64,000 nt of DNA from Knufia peltigerae (taxonomy: Eukaryota > Ascomycota > Eurotiomycetes > Chaetothyriales > Trichomeriaceae), in assembly GCA_030247855.1 (NCBI GenBank), contig JAPDRN010000024.1, positions 124,001-188,000 of the forward strand. The letters run 5' to 3'. Within the stretch, counting starts at the first letter, position 1, and every line of letters begins with the position of its first letter. The translations under genes and the position numbers were made by a program. The notes under the pieces are model-generated. The model saw nothing but the letters and a program-made list of their open reading frames with translations. It made no database searches and was not told where the DNA came from. Positions 52,962-62,730 of this stretch are shown piece after piece.

Positions 52962-54275
52962 TCAGTCCTCGACGCCACCATCGGCGGTCCAGCCTTTGAT
53001 CTCACACTGTTTGACAACATCGGTAGGGGAAACTTTGGCGATCAGAGAATCCCTCAACTTGACGATTTCGATCTCACTGAAACCGCACCTCTCGCTGAGG
53101 TACTGCTCCACGCTACCCAATTCCCGGTCGAGGACGAGTCTGAGAAAGGCACGCATGTTCCCGGCTCGACTGCCACAGATCCTGGCGGCCGCCTCCCTCG
53201 TGATTTGTGGTTTGTCTCCGGGCCAGATTCGGGGTGGGTTGTGTTGTTTACCTCCTCCTCCTCCTCGACCACCACCACTTCCCATCCCTTGGGAACAGAT
53301 ACGATCGATGAACTCTTTCCTCCAATGACCCAACCCGGGTTCGGTCAAGGCGTATTCCCAACAAATCACCTCGTCCGGAACCCCCACCAACCTCCCTATC
53401 ATGGCACCAAACACTCCGGTCCGGTCTTTACCGGCCGTGCAGTGGAAGACCAGAGGGGTGGTCGGTTTTTCCAACAAGTGTCTGAACATCTCCCCGTACG
53501 CCGAAGCCCCGTGGACGGCGATGTCACGGTAGGCCTTGACGAAACCTTCACTGTAGGCGAACCCGGCGTCCTCGTCGTGGGCGTGTTCGGCAGTGTACCA
53601 AGCCAGTTTCGTCGCCAGGGCCACCGGACCGTAATCCTCGCTCTGGTAAACCGGCGTAAAGTGCCGGGTGAGGCCGGGCACGGAATCAAGACAACCGGTT
53701 CGTGGGTCGGCCAGAGGGTAGACGGCCTTTCCAGACTCCGCCACCGTGGCGGCCAACCTGTTGATCTCGGGTTGACTGCGGAGATCGTACATGTCTTTGA
53801 CTCCCAGCGTGTTGACGAGGTAATCGGCCCCGGATTGAGTGAGGTGGGTAGGGTGGGCGCATCGAAACAATAGACCTTTGCGTAAAACGTAAACGCCGTC
53901 GCCGTCACCACCAGAACCGGACGACGATCTCGCCGCCGCCGCCGCCGCCCCAGACGATGGTGGTTTACATTCGTACCCTCCCAGATCTCGAAAGTTGGGG
54001 ACACCCTGGACGTGCAGAAAAGGTGGCGTGGGTAGGTCTTGAGGGAACGATATGTTGAAATCCTCGGGTTCGGGCGTCGCCTGACGATCTTCACGTTCAC
54101 GTTTCTCGACCTCTTCGATCTCCCTTTCCGTCAAGGGGGACCCGTTGGCGTCAGACAGGCCCGCGGTCGTGGGCGGTCGGACGTCCATGAATGGTTGATA
54201 AGGTTGGTCCGGGTTGGGAACTTCGTTGTTGGTGCCGAGTTGAGGGGAGCCTGATGAAGAAGGAGGGTTTGCCAT
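52962..54275 (-). CDS. Tyrosine/serine protein phosphatase (PTP-like, MptpB-type family)
   Basis: Single-exon 437-aa phosphatase of the Y_phosphatase3 type. The first 80 residues are disordered and acidic. The catalytic domain opens with VQGVPNFRDLGGYE, the family's conserved start, and YVLRKGLLFRCAHPTHL. The active-site loop is HCTAGKDRTG, with catalytic Cys in HC-x5-R and the extra Lys-Asp typical of this family, which can act on phosphotyrosine and phosphoinositides. A Gly-rich insert (GSGGGRGGGGG) interrupts the region after the loop. It is convergent with the dynein LIC gene. Substrate not determinable. Confidence 0.92.
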   Translation of the reverse strand: MANPPSSSGSPQLGTNNEVPNPDQPYQPFMDVRPPTTAGLSDANGSPLTEREIEEVEKREREDRQATPEPEDFNISFPQDLPTPPFLHVQGVPNFRDLGGYECKPPSSGAAAAAARSSSGSGGDGDGVYVLRKGLLFRCAHPTHLTQSGADYLVNTLGVKDMYDLRSQPEINRLAATVAESGKAVYPLADPRTGCLDSVPGLTRHFTPVYQSEDYGPVALATKLAWYTAEHAHDEDAGFAYSEGFVKAYRDIAVHGASAYGEMFRHLLEKPTTPLVFHCTAGKDRTGVFGAMIGRLVGVPDEVICWEYALTEPGLGHWRKEFIDRICSQGMGSGGGRGGGGGKQHNPPRIWPGDKPQITREAAARICGSRAGNMRAFLRLVLDRELGSVEQYLSERCGFSEIEIVKLRDSLIAKVSPTDVVKQCEIKGWTADGGVED

Positions 54276-55433
54276 TTGAATTTGGTTTGGACAACCTAGG
54301 TAGGTAATGCTGAAAGTGGTACTTTCGTAATTGTACCGACGACTTTTTCCTCGTGTCTGTTCTTTTTGATTATCGTGATATCAACACCTTTTAGCCTGTC
54401 GACCTCTTGACTCAATAGGCCAGAAATCAGGAAGGACAAGCGCCGATTTTTTCTTCCTTTGGTGTTGACAAGACTGTTTGCACGAACACTGGTACGGAAT
54501 AGAAGATATTCCCACTGGATCAATAAGAGTATGTAAAGTGTCCCCAACGGCAAGGAGAGAAAAGAGAGAGCGTGTTGCGCCTACCGACAACGTTTCAATT
54601 CACTTTTATTGCTCAAATCACGTCAAGGCACGTTGCCCACGCAGCAGGCTAAACCACCACTCCGTTACCGGCTTATTTGTAGGTAGGCCACGGAGTACTG
54701 CCGAGGTTAGCTGCCTACCTGGTAAAGGACCAGGATACTAGTACCCGGCAAGGCTGGCGACACATGCTATTTTACACGTGGGCACGAGGCTGAGCCTACT
54801 TTGTACACCCACATACTTGTACGTACCTAACTCGTATCGAGGGTGTGTTGTATCCGTACAAAGAGGGTTAAAAATGATCGATGTCTCATTCATCCAGAAA
54901 TCCAACGCAATTATAAACCCCATGCGAGACAATAACTAACTACTGCATCACTTGGAAGATTCGTCAAAACAACTATTCACACCTTCATCAACGAACCTTG
55001 TCGATGTGTTGTCAAGAGGCGGTCAAGCCTATGCTGTTCATCTTCTGCAGCATTCGACTACCCTTCAAGTTTTGATCATTCTCTGCAACCTAAATGACCT
55101 CCAGACATAAACTCATATTGATACGAACCCTCTACCGGCGAGGCTAGTCTTGCGAAACCATGCCAGGTCATGATTCCGGATGGATCTAAAATGCAGTCTA
55201 CCACCCAGGTTCATCATTTCTCATCGATCCCATTTTCCAGATGAGAAATTACTCGCACCCAACCTATTCTCAAGATCGTTGGTTTCTTCAACACCAGCGT
55301 TTCCGAGCACTTCGTAACGCGAATATGATCCTGACTCCCCGATGATCGATGCAAGCATACCTCCTATAAAGAATAAAAGGAACCCCGGAATCTTCTCAGA
55401 TTACCGATAAGGAAATTTCCAACACGCTCCATC
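54276..55433. other. Intergenic region with CCTAGGTAGGTA motif
   Basis: About 1.15 kb. ACCTAGGTAGGTAA is at 54294-54307, 19 bp upstream of the phosphatase start, with further TAGGTAGG and CTACCTGG at about 54680-54725 and a CACGGAGTA near 54690. No gene is supported. Confidence 0.5.
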
Positions 55434-56849
55434 TCAGTCGTATCTTGACGTACCGTCCCCCATGTCAAATCGATGTTGCGGCAATCGCTTTACCGGTGGC
55501 GGCAGATGATTATGCTTTGCCTGTATTCTCATTCGAGCCGCTATTCTGTCAGAACCCATCTTTGTCACATCAATATTGGTCGTTGTTGGTCCCAAGGTTT
55601 CTGGTGAGCAGCAGTCAATGTTCTTGATCCACCGATCATTCAATGCCTCAGCCACAGTGCATCGCCTGTCAGGATCTGGGTGAAGGAGTTTCAATATACA
55701 ACGTCGCTGTGAATGTGAAGGCAAAGCATTGAATATTGGACCACAGTGAGGATAGTTGTTTTCGTCGATGATCGTCTCTCTAGATCCAGAAAGAAAGGTT
55801 TCCCACCCCTTGAAGAATGCTGCATAGTTGGGTTCGTGCCTGCGAGCACTTTGCCATGGGTTTCCAACCAGGAAAATCGTCATGAACAAAACACCACAGC
55901 TCCATGCATCGAGCTTGCTAGGGTCGTACTCGCGATCCTCGGCGAGCACCTCTGGAGAAATGTATGGCCTCGATCCACAGATTCCCGGCGGCGACATTCG
56001 ATGTTCCCTCATCCCTTGGCCGCAAAGCCCCCGAGATGACGCGATACCAGGATGCTCACCGCAAAAGACCTCCGAGACCCCGAAATCTGTAATCTTGATG
56101 TGACCTTCGTCGGTCATGAGCAAATTTTCCAATTTGATATCTCTGTGGGCAATGCCATGTTCATGCAAGTATCCAACACCCCTCAGGACCTGTTTAAAAA
56201 TGCAATTCCGGTCTTCGGCCTTGAAATACTTTCGTTCGACCAGGCTGAAAAGTTCACCTTGTTGGCAATACTCCATAACATGATTCCAACGACCGTTGTT
56301 CGTGCATAATCGAACCGTCTTAACGATGTTGGGATGATTCGCAGATTTGGCAATAGTGTATTCTGACTTGACTTTGCGAAGATAGTCGTCTTCTGTCTCT
56401 CTCATGGACTTCTTTCGAAACTCTTTCACAGCAAAGAGAGGGGCGCCGTCAGATTTCTTGTCACCCCTTCTCAGCATGATCTTCACTGTTGCGCTAGCGC
56501 CTCTACCGACCTCCTTCCGACGGCCGATCTTGGAAGCTGAGACAAACTCGTCTTCCAGTGGGCAGACGTCAACTACAAAGTCATCCAGAGGGCTCGCACT
56601 AAGACGTCGAGATTTCAGGCCTGCTCCTTCTTGTGCAGGCACCGAAAACAACGAGGCACGGTTGGAATGATCATTGCTGCTGCCAAAACTACCACTTCGG
56701 TGAACAGGTGGGTGTGGTTGCGGGCTCAGATACTTGGGGTCCTTATGTGATTTGATCTTGGACAGGAAGTTGAGGCCGCTTGAGCTCCGTGTTGGAGATG
56801 GTGGTTGGCTGGTCACCACCGACATGACCTTGGAAATGGCCACTACCAC
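55434..56849 (-). CDS. Ser/Thr protein kinase of the Hal4/Sat4 (HAL) family
   Basis: Cytosolic kinase; yeast Hal4/Hal5 stabilise potassium and nutrient transporters at the plasma membrane. A 471-aa frame; the second ATG at 56825 (MSVVTSQPPSP) is the likelier start. About 110 disordered residues precede the kinase domain, where the glycine loop is GRGASATV, the ATP lysine is in FAVKEF, the catalytic loop is HRDIKLEN, and DFGVSEVF is followed by an activation segment ending ICGSRPYISPEVL. HAL kinases share the long activation segment and WETFLSGSRETIIDE-like insertion. The tail past residue 440 is short. The paralogue cannot be named with certainty. Confidence 0.93.
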   Translation of the reverse strand: MVVAISKVMSVVTSQPPSPTRSSSGLNFLSKIKSHKDPKYLSPQPHPPVHRSGSFGSSNDHSNRASLFSVPAQEGAGLKSRRLSASPLDDFVVDVCPLEDEFVSASKIGRRKEVGRGASATVKIMLRRGDKKSDGAPLFAVKEFRKKSMRETEDDYLRKVKSEYTIAKSANHPNIVKTVRLCTNNGRWNHVMEYCQQGELFSLVERKYFKAEDRNCIFKQVLRGVGYLHEHGIAHRDIKLENLLMTDEGHIKITDFGVSEVFCGEHPGIASSRGLCGQGMREHRMSPPGICGSRPYISPEVLAEDREYDPSKLDAWSCGVLFMTIFLVGNPWQSARRHEPNYAAFFKGWETFLSGSRETIIDENNYPHCGPIFNALPSHSQRRCILKLLHPDPDRRCTVAEALNDRWIKNIDCCSPETLGPTTTNIDVTKMGSDRIAARMRIQAKHNHLPPPVKRLPQHRFDMGDGTSRYD

Positions 56850-59319
56850 CGGCGACAGTGCAAGATGTGAGACGATGTTGGTGGCCCACTGAAAGTGAGC
56901 GAGAGCCTGTAAATTGCCAGTGTGCCGACCGAGGGTTGCAACTGGGGTGAAGAAATATGGTCAGGAAATCCAGCCTCGTGAACCTGGTTGACTAAGAGAC
57001 ATGTATGGAAAGAATCGGGATCAGGGTCCTCGTTGTGTTTATAAGCGTGTTGTTAGTGGAACAGCGCGATTGTAGAAAGCGACGGCTTCTGCAACTATCA
57101 GCACAAGATGAGAATCTCGAGATGCGATGATTTTGTGAGAAACGGAGTTGATCGCCAGAGAGGTAGGGGAAGTTTGGCAGAAATAGCGGCACCAGGCGGC
57201 TTGATATGGCGAATCGATGAGGAGACGATGGAGGACCAGGCGGGTCTGAGCTTGGGAGTTTGTTTCCCGCCAAAGTCCTACGGATGGAGCCTCTCGCTTT
57301 CCTCGTGGTTGACAGTGATGGTGTCAGTGGTCAGGATGGTTCAATGTCGTCCCTGATACCTCGTCGCTGTCACATATGCTTCCTACTCTTTTGCACCGTC
57401 CTTGAGTTGACGGCCGGCACTGGCGTCTATCGGGTCGAAGGCGAGGTTCTTGTCTCGGACTTCAGTGACGTTCCGTTGGAGTAAGAGTCCTTCGACTCTG
57501 CCGGAGAAGATCCAGATGCCAGTGGGGTCAAAGTGTACCAAGCTTTTGCTTGTTGGAGAGGGTTACGATTGTTCGTTGAGTGGTGACTATCCGTATAGCG
57601 TGCGGCACTGTGGTCGTAGGAAATGCTCCGAGTACGAGTAGAGAGGTACATCCACGTCTGCAGAATGGTCAGCTCATGCTGGTAGATAAGCAATACCTAT
57701 CGAGCCGAATAACGGCCAGTAGATAAAGTCGAAAAAGGCTCATGTTGGGACAATTTACTTTCTCAGCTTGCAAGAAGATATGAAGATCGATCGGAGATTC
57801 GCATGAGGTGGAGGGTTGCAAGGATGACAAGCGAAGAGTGTGCGGGATTTGCAGAATGCAGCTGATCACGAGCCCTCGAGTGCTGGTCTCGTTGTTCTTA
57901 TACAATGTACAAGTATCACCACCTTGACGTATTTATTTCTGTGGGTGCGAGATAAGGGGAGCGCTGGACAAGGATGCCCTGTGTCCATATCAAAACGTCG
58001 CCACGAGAGCAGCCTCCTCACTAAGGTAGTTGATTGACGACGTGGAGTGCCTTCCCTGCGCAGACTTCGCTTGAAAAAGAGGCTCACCAGGCGTCGATGC
58101 AAGGCTACTGCAATCTGCAATGCACTCCACGTCCATCCATGTTGCTGAATGCATCAACCCCGCGCACAATGCGTTCAGCAACGGAATGCTTAACATGTCT
58201 AAGCATTGATGAACACGATCCTCGTGGCACCATGACAACACTTGTTTCTAGAGCTTTGACGTCCTATTCAGAGAAGCCATGTATTCAGAACTCGAGGCTG
58301 ATATGAGCACCAACTGCCCCCCCCAGAAAGCCCCTTCAACTGAGATGATCCTTCGAAATATCATGTCAGAAGGACAAGCGTCATGAGCAAACAGCAGCTG
58401 TGGATTAGGCACGACCGGGTGCTTCCCTCTTTAACCACATTCATATCGGGATGAAGCACTTCTGCGGAGAAAAGGCTGCAAGAAGTCACATCTCGTCGGT
58501 GACACAGCATGGCCCCAACCTCGATGCAATGTTGTTTCTTTTCTGCCCGATGGTGCGCGATTTATTACTCAACCTCTTCTCATTGCTCAATTCTCCAAGA
58601 GGCGGTCGCAGTGCTTGACGTCGCTGTCCACAGAGAGAATATCCCCCGGCACCAGGGCTGCCCAATGCTTGCACCACCAAAACACCAAGGCACCTTGGGT
58701 GAATGACCCCTCCTCCACAGCCCCCGCGTCCACACCATCAACGCAATGGCCACTCACTAAACTGGATGGAGGAAGTATGAGAATTTAGGCACACTCCTGC
58801 GGCCCCCAAGAGCGAAGTTGATTCACTAGCAGCTTGAGTACTCCGTACATCCCACGTCTTCCCGCACCATGGGCCAAGATACAGGGGCTCGAGGCCCCGA
58901 GGCTTTCGTTGTGTAACCAAGCAAGCAAATTTACAGGTGGACTGATCAGCCACAGACCAATCAATAATGGAAGTGATATTACGACTACGAGTCCTCCGCA
59001 TGCTCCCCTTCATGGAACTCGCTGCTCAAATAGTAGTAACTTATGCACAATCCTTGACATGTTCGATTAAAAAATGAGTCTCTTTTCCAGGCCCAGTCAC
59101 CGCTCATTAAAAAAGGTCGCTATTCTACTAGACATGACATGTCTCCCATCAGCAACAAAAGCTTGACCCACAGACGAGTCTTCAAGCCTCACCGCTTCAA
59201 TGACGCTTGAAGTTCTGTGCAGCCTCATCTCCTCACGCAAGTTCTGCTTCGCTTTGAAAAATCCATGGCCTGCATGAGACAGCAGAAAAAGAAAACTTCT
59301 GCGGATCCCCGGACGTCGT
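56850..59319. other. Longest gene-free stretch; probable leader and promoter of the kinase
   Basis: About 2.5 kb with only short frames that show no domains. The left part is likely a long 5' UTR or UTR intron of the Hal4-like kinase. TACTCCGTA is at 58839-58847. An undetected noncoding RNA or small gene cannot be excluded. Confidence 0.4.
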
Positions 59320-60749
59320 TTATGCATCAGCCTGGCCGTGACCGTTGAGGTCTTCCACACCCTGGCTCTGCTCACGCTGCATGCGTGCCTCGATTTCACG
59401 TAGTTGAGACTCGCGTGCCAACAGTTCTTGTCGCTTCTCGTTGATTTCACGTTGGACCTTGACCTCGATCTCACGCAGCTTCTCTTCCTCGCGGCGCAGT
59501 TGTTCTTCCTTGAGCCGGACTGATTGATTGGCAAGGTCCTCGGGGTTGATCGACGAGTCTTGTCCACTGTTGTCACATGTATTAGCCAACGATTCACTAG
59601 TATGGATGATAGGGAGCACATACGAGACACCTCCGTCCACGCTCTTGCTGAGTTTCTCGGTACGGTAGTTCTCGTACAGGAAGTCGTGCGTGATTTCTTT
59701 GAGATCGGCAAGATGGGAGTGCAAGAGGGCACTACGAATGGCAAGGAAGTCCGAGTGACGCGGGTTGTCAACTTCCACCACACCCCATGGGTACTGTCGT
59801 GCGCGGACTCGTCGACCGCCAACTTCGATCACGTCCTCTGACCCCACAATGGCAAACGGCATCAACCCACGGAGCTCCGCATTCTCTTCCACGGTGTCCT
59901 CGTCATCTTCTTCAATATCGTAGGGGAAATTGTAGACCGGGATACGGTAGTGTTCAATGTCTTCCATGACCAGTTTCTTTGACTCGGCCAATTCAGCAGG
60001 GGTCAAGGAATCAGCCTTGCCAATGACGGGGATGACGTTGACACGGGGAGAAAGGCGCTTCATCAGTTCAATGTCCAGCTCTCGGAGACCGTGGCCGGTG
60101 GGAGTGATGAAGTAGAGGAGTGCGTGGATACGATTGTCTCTGAAGCGAGGGTTTCTCTTGATACGAGATTCCTCGGCAAGAATATCGTCGTACTGCCGTT
60201 CAAGGTGACCAACAATTTCGCCAAATGCCGATTCGTTGTCAATCTGATCACCGAAGCCGGGAGTGTCGACGATAGTCAGGGAGACACGAGTGCCCTCCTC
60301 ATCCAGTTCAAGTTCTACCTCTTCGTCAGCTTACAAGTTATTTCTTGCTGTATGTTGTCCCACATACCAACTGTTACCGGCTTGATTCTCACACCTTCCT
60401 CGAGGTGCGCATTGGCTGCATCGTCGGCGTCTTTGGGCTGGAGGACTCGTTTTCCGCATAGGGTATTAACGAAGGTTGTTCGACCTGTAGTGCCGTCAGC
60501 ACTGGCATATGGAAACAAGGCGAGAGTCACTCACCGGTTCCGCTTGCACCGCAAACCATGAGACAGAACTGGATTCCCTTCTTGACATTCTTCTTCCTCC
60601 GAATCTTTGACTGCGCCAGGCGCACTTTGTTAGTAATACAGAAAACAGGGGTAGGTAAAGCATAGGAGGCGAAGAGATATTCCTGTCGGTATGTGATGAT
60701 GGGAAGGATGAAGAGTTGGCCGGCATACCGCATTCATAGGTGAAGACAT
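59320..60749 (-). CDS. cdc11: Septin, Cdc11/AspA type
   Basis: GTP-binding-fold cytoskeletal protein that assembles septin filaments at septa and hyphal tips. Five exons, 60749-60729, 60610-60535, 60484-60368, 60314-59624 and 59566-59320, give 383 aa, with all phases consistent. A polybasic stretch KIRRKKNVKK (residues 9-18) precedes the P-loop GASGTGRTT (28-36). Arg replaces the usual Lys, as in yeast Cdc11 (GQSGSGRST). The switch motif is VDTPGFGDQIDN, the specificity motif GKADSLTP, and the septin element YPWGVVEVDNPRHSDF. The C-terminal coiled coil (RREEEKLREIEVKVQREI then QLREIEARMQRE) aligns with the Cdc11 tail. The 21-nt first exon is inferred but fits. Confidence 0.95.
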
Positions 60750-61610
60750 CTTGACAAATATCACTAGAAGTAGCGCTGTGGAAGAACAAGGACGAACGAG
60801 ATGGTCGCCGCGGCGATGAGAACGAGATTGAACAAACGATTGAAGAAAGACCAGAAAAGAGTTGCGCAACGGTGATGTGTTGGACTGAAGGAGACGGAGG
60901 ATCAAAGTGAAGGCGTCCAAAAAATTAGGGGGTAAACGGTCGACTTGTCAATCTACGGCTGTTTAGGCCCTGGAACTGCCACTGACTGGCACTCTGGGGT
61001 CGCGCTTGCCCTCGCGCTTTGCCTCTTTGGGCCTTGCAGCCTCGCCAACATGACACTTGGGTCGATCTACTATATATCGCCGTCTGGCCAGGGGCTTTGC
61101 TACAAAAAGGTGATTGCCGCAGCTTCGTACAGAGTACCCGACAGAATTTTTTTTACCAGAGCGGGATTCCAAGCAGTACCACCGTCTAGACGATACACAC
61201 AGCGTACTCTGCACCTTTGCTGCCATGTGCCAGATCTTGACGCACAGTATTGAGCCCTGACTTGTCAGACCACAGGAGCCTTACTGTGACAAAGGGGAAA
61301 GATATCCGGTCAGACTGCGCCCATTTTGTATGGGCCGCCGTCCAGGCATATATAGCATCCACCCATAGGTATGATTGTCACAACAATCACATATTCTACG
61401 CTACAACTCCAGTGCAGGGCATTCATTCTACTTGACATTGAGTCTATTGTATGTGCAAGCTACTGATACTGGCTGTCCTCTGATCTCGAACCTCAAGGCA
61501 GGTACTTACCTACCGAGGTAGGTTACACACCGCCCATAGAAGCCTTTGTTACATTCCACGGCCCCTGCGTGGTCCAGCTTGAAATACCAGCCCTCTACAC
61601 AATTGCAGTC
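60750..61610. other. Divergent promoter region
   Basis: About 860 bp between the septin and Dcp1 genes. It contains TTACCTACCGAGGTAGGTTA-like inverted sequence at about 61507-61526. No gene is supported. Confidence 0.5.
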
Positions 61611-62606
61611 ATGTCATATCGACGGTCCGGCACATCAAGGCGGCAGCAGTCCGTCGACTTTCCTCGCTATCCTCCAATTTCTCAGGCGCAGCCCCAACAA
61701 CTACCTCCCACGCCTACATCTACTCCTCTACCTGCACCGATGCCCCTCCCACCTTCACAGCCTGCCATACTCGCCTCAGACTACGAGTCAGACAATCCAG
61801 GCTATCAATCAGACTACCCTACGGGACCACCGCCTCCCAATCGTACCAACGAAGAATTAAATCTCTCCGTCCTCAAACGCCATAATCCCGAAATCTCCTC
61901 CATCTTATCTATCGCACCCTACGCAGTCGTGTACGAATTCTCACCTATACCACAGCCCGAATGGACAAAGACAGGGGTGGAAGGCTCTTTGTTCATTTGT
62001 GAACTTGTACCTGGAAAATATGGAGAAGACAGATATTCAGCCATCGTCCTCAACCGGAGAGGTCTGGACAATTTTGAGGCGGAACTGAGAGAAGGTGAAA
62101 ACGCGGGTGTTGAAATAACAGGCGAATATGTGATTATCAGTTTCAAGGAAGGCCATGAGCAGAAGATCTACGGCGTCTACATATTCCACGAAGCAGGTTC
62201 TTCCACAGAAAACGCGCAACAATTGAACGGCGAGCTAATGAAGTCACTTGCGGATCACGCTGGTCTCAGCAAACAAGCCGCCGAGGCCGCGGCATCTGCT
62301 GCCGTCGCGCAGCATACAGACGGACATATACAGCAAGCCGAGGATGCTTTGCAGAATCAACAAGCCACGGCGACTTATCCAGGTCAACAAATCAGCCTAC
62401 ATCAGCTGTTCGGTCAACAGCGAGCGTCTGATGCGGCGTGGAGCGTAAGAGCACACAATCTTGACAGCAATCAGCAACCGCCCTCGCAACCACCTGCCAA
62501 TGTCAATGGTCAGCAGAATTACAACTACCACAATTCACAACCTGTACCTCAGAATCCTGACGTGCTAGGAGACCTCTTTAGAAGAGCAGGTCTCGCCGCA
62601 AAATAG
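61611..62606 (+). CDS. dcp1: mRNA decapping complex subunit Dcp1
   Basis: Activator of the Dcp2 decapping enzyme in 5'-3' mRNA decay, acting in P-bodies. Single-exon 331 aa from the ATG at 61611; the earlier ATG at 61569 adds 14 non-conserved residues. A Pro-rich start is followed by the EVH1 domain (about residues 77-200): ELNLSVLKRHNPEISSILSI, then AYAVVYEF-like APYAVVYEFSP, WTKTGVEGSLFIC, YSAIVLNRRGLDNF and IYGVYIFHEA. The C-terminal 130 residues are Gln/Ala-rich and end in DVLGDLFRRAGL, a short helix. It is convergent with the lipid-droplet hydrolase gene with 124 bp between the stops. Confidence 0.95.
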   Translation: MSYRRSGTSRRQQSVDFPRYPPISQAQPQQLPPTPTSTPLPAPMPLPPSQPAILASDYESDNPGYQSDYPTGPPPPNRTNEELNLSVLKRHNPEISSILSIAPYAVVYEFSPIPQPEWTKTGVEGSLFICELVPGKYGEDRYSAIVLNRRGLDNFEAELREGENAGVEITGEYVIISFKEGHEQKIYGVYIFHEAGSSTENAQQLNGELMKSLADHAGLSKQAAEAAASAAVAQHTDGHIQQAEDALQNQQATATYPGQQISLHQLFGQQRASDAAWSVRAHNLDSNQQPPSQPPANVNGQQNYNYHNSQPVPQNPDVLGDLFRRAGLAAK

Positions 62607-62730
62607 GTAATATGGAACGAGGGTTCTGTCAACACAGCTGTAACTTCCCTGGCATATTTGGAATCTTGAAGCATGCAACCAGAAGGTATTCTCAGACCAT
62701 AGTCTTCATCAAAGCTTCAGCTTTTCGGGT

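Noticed and set aside
53054..53873. Long plus-strand frame opposite the PTP-like phosphatase gene
   Set aside because: Pure antisense shadow of a gene with an intact HC-x5-R active site.
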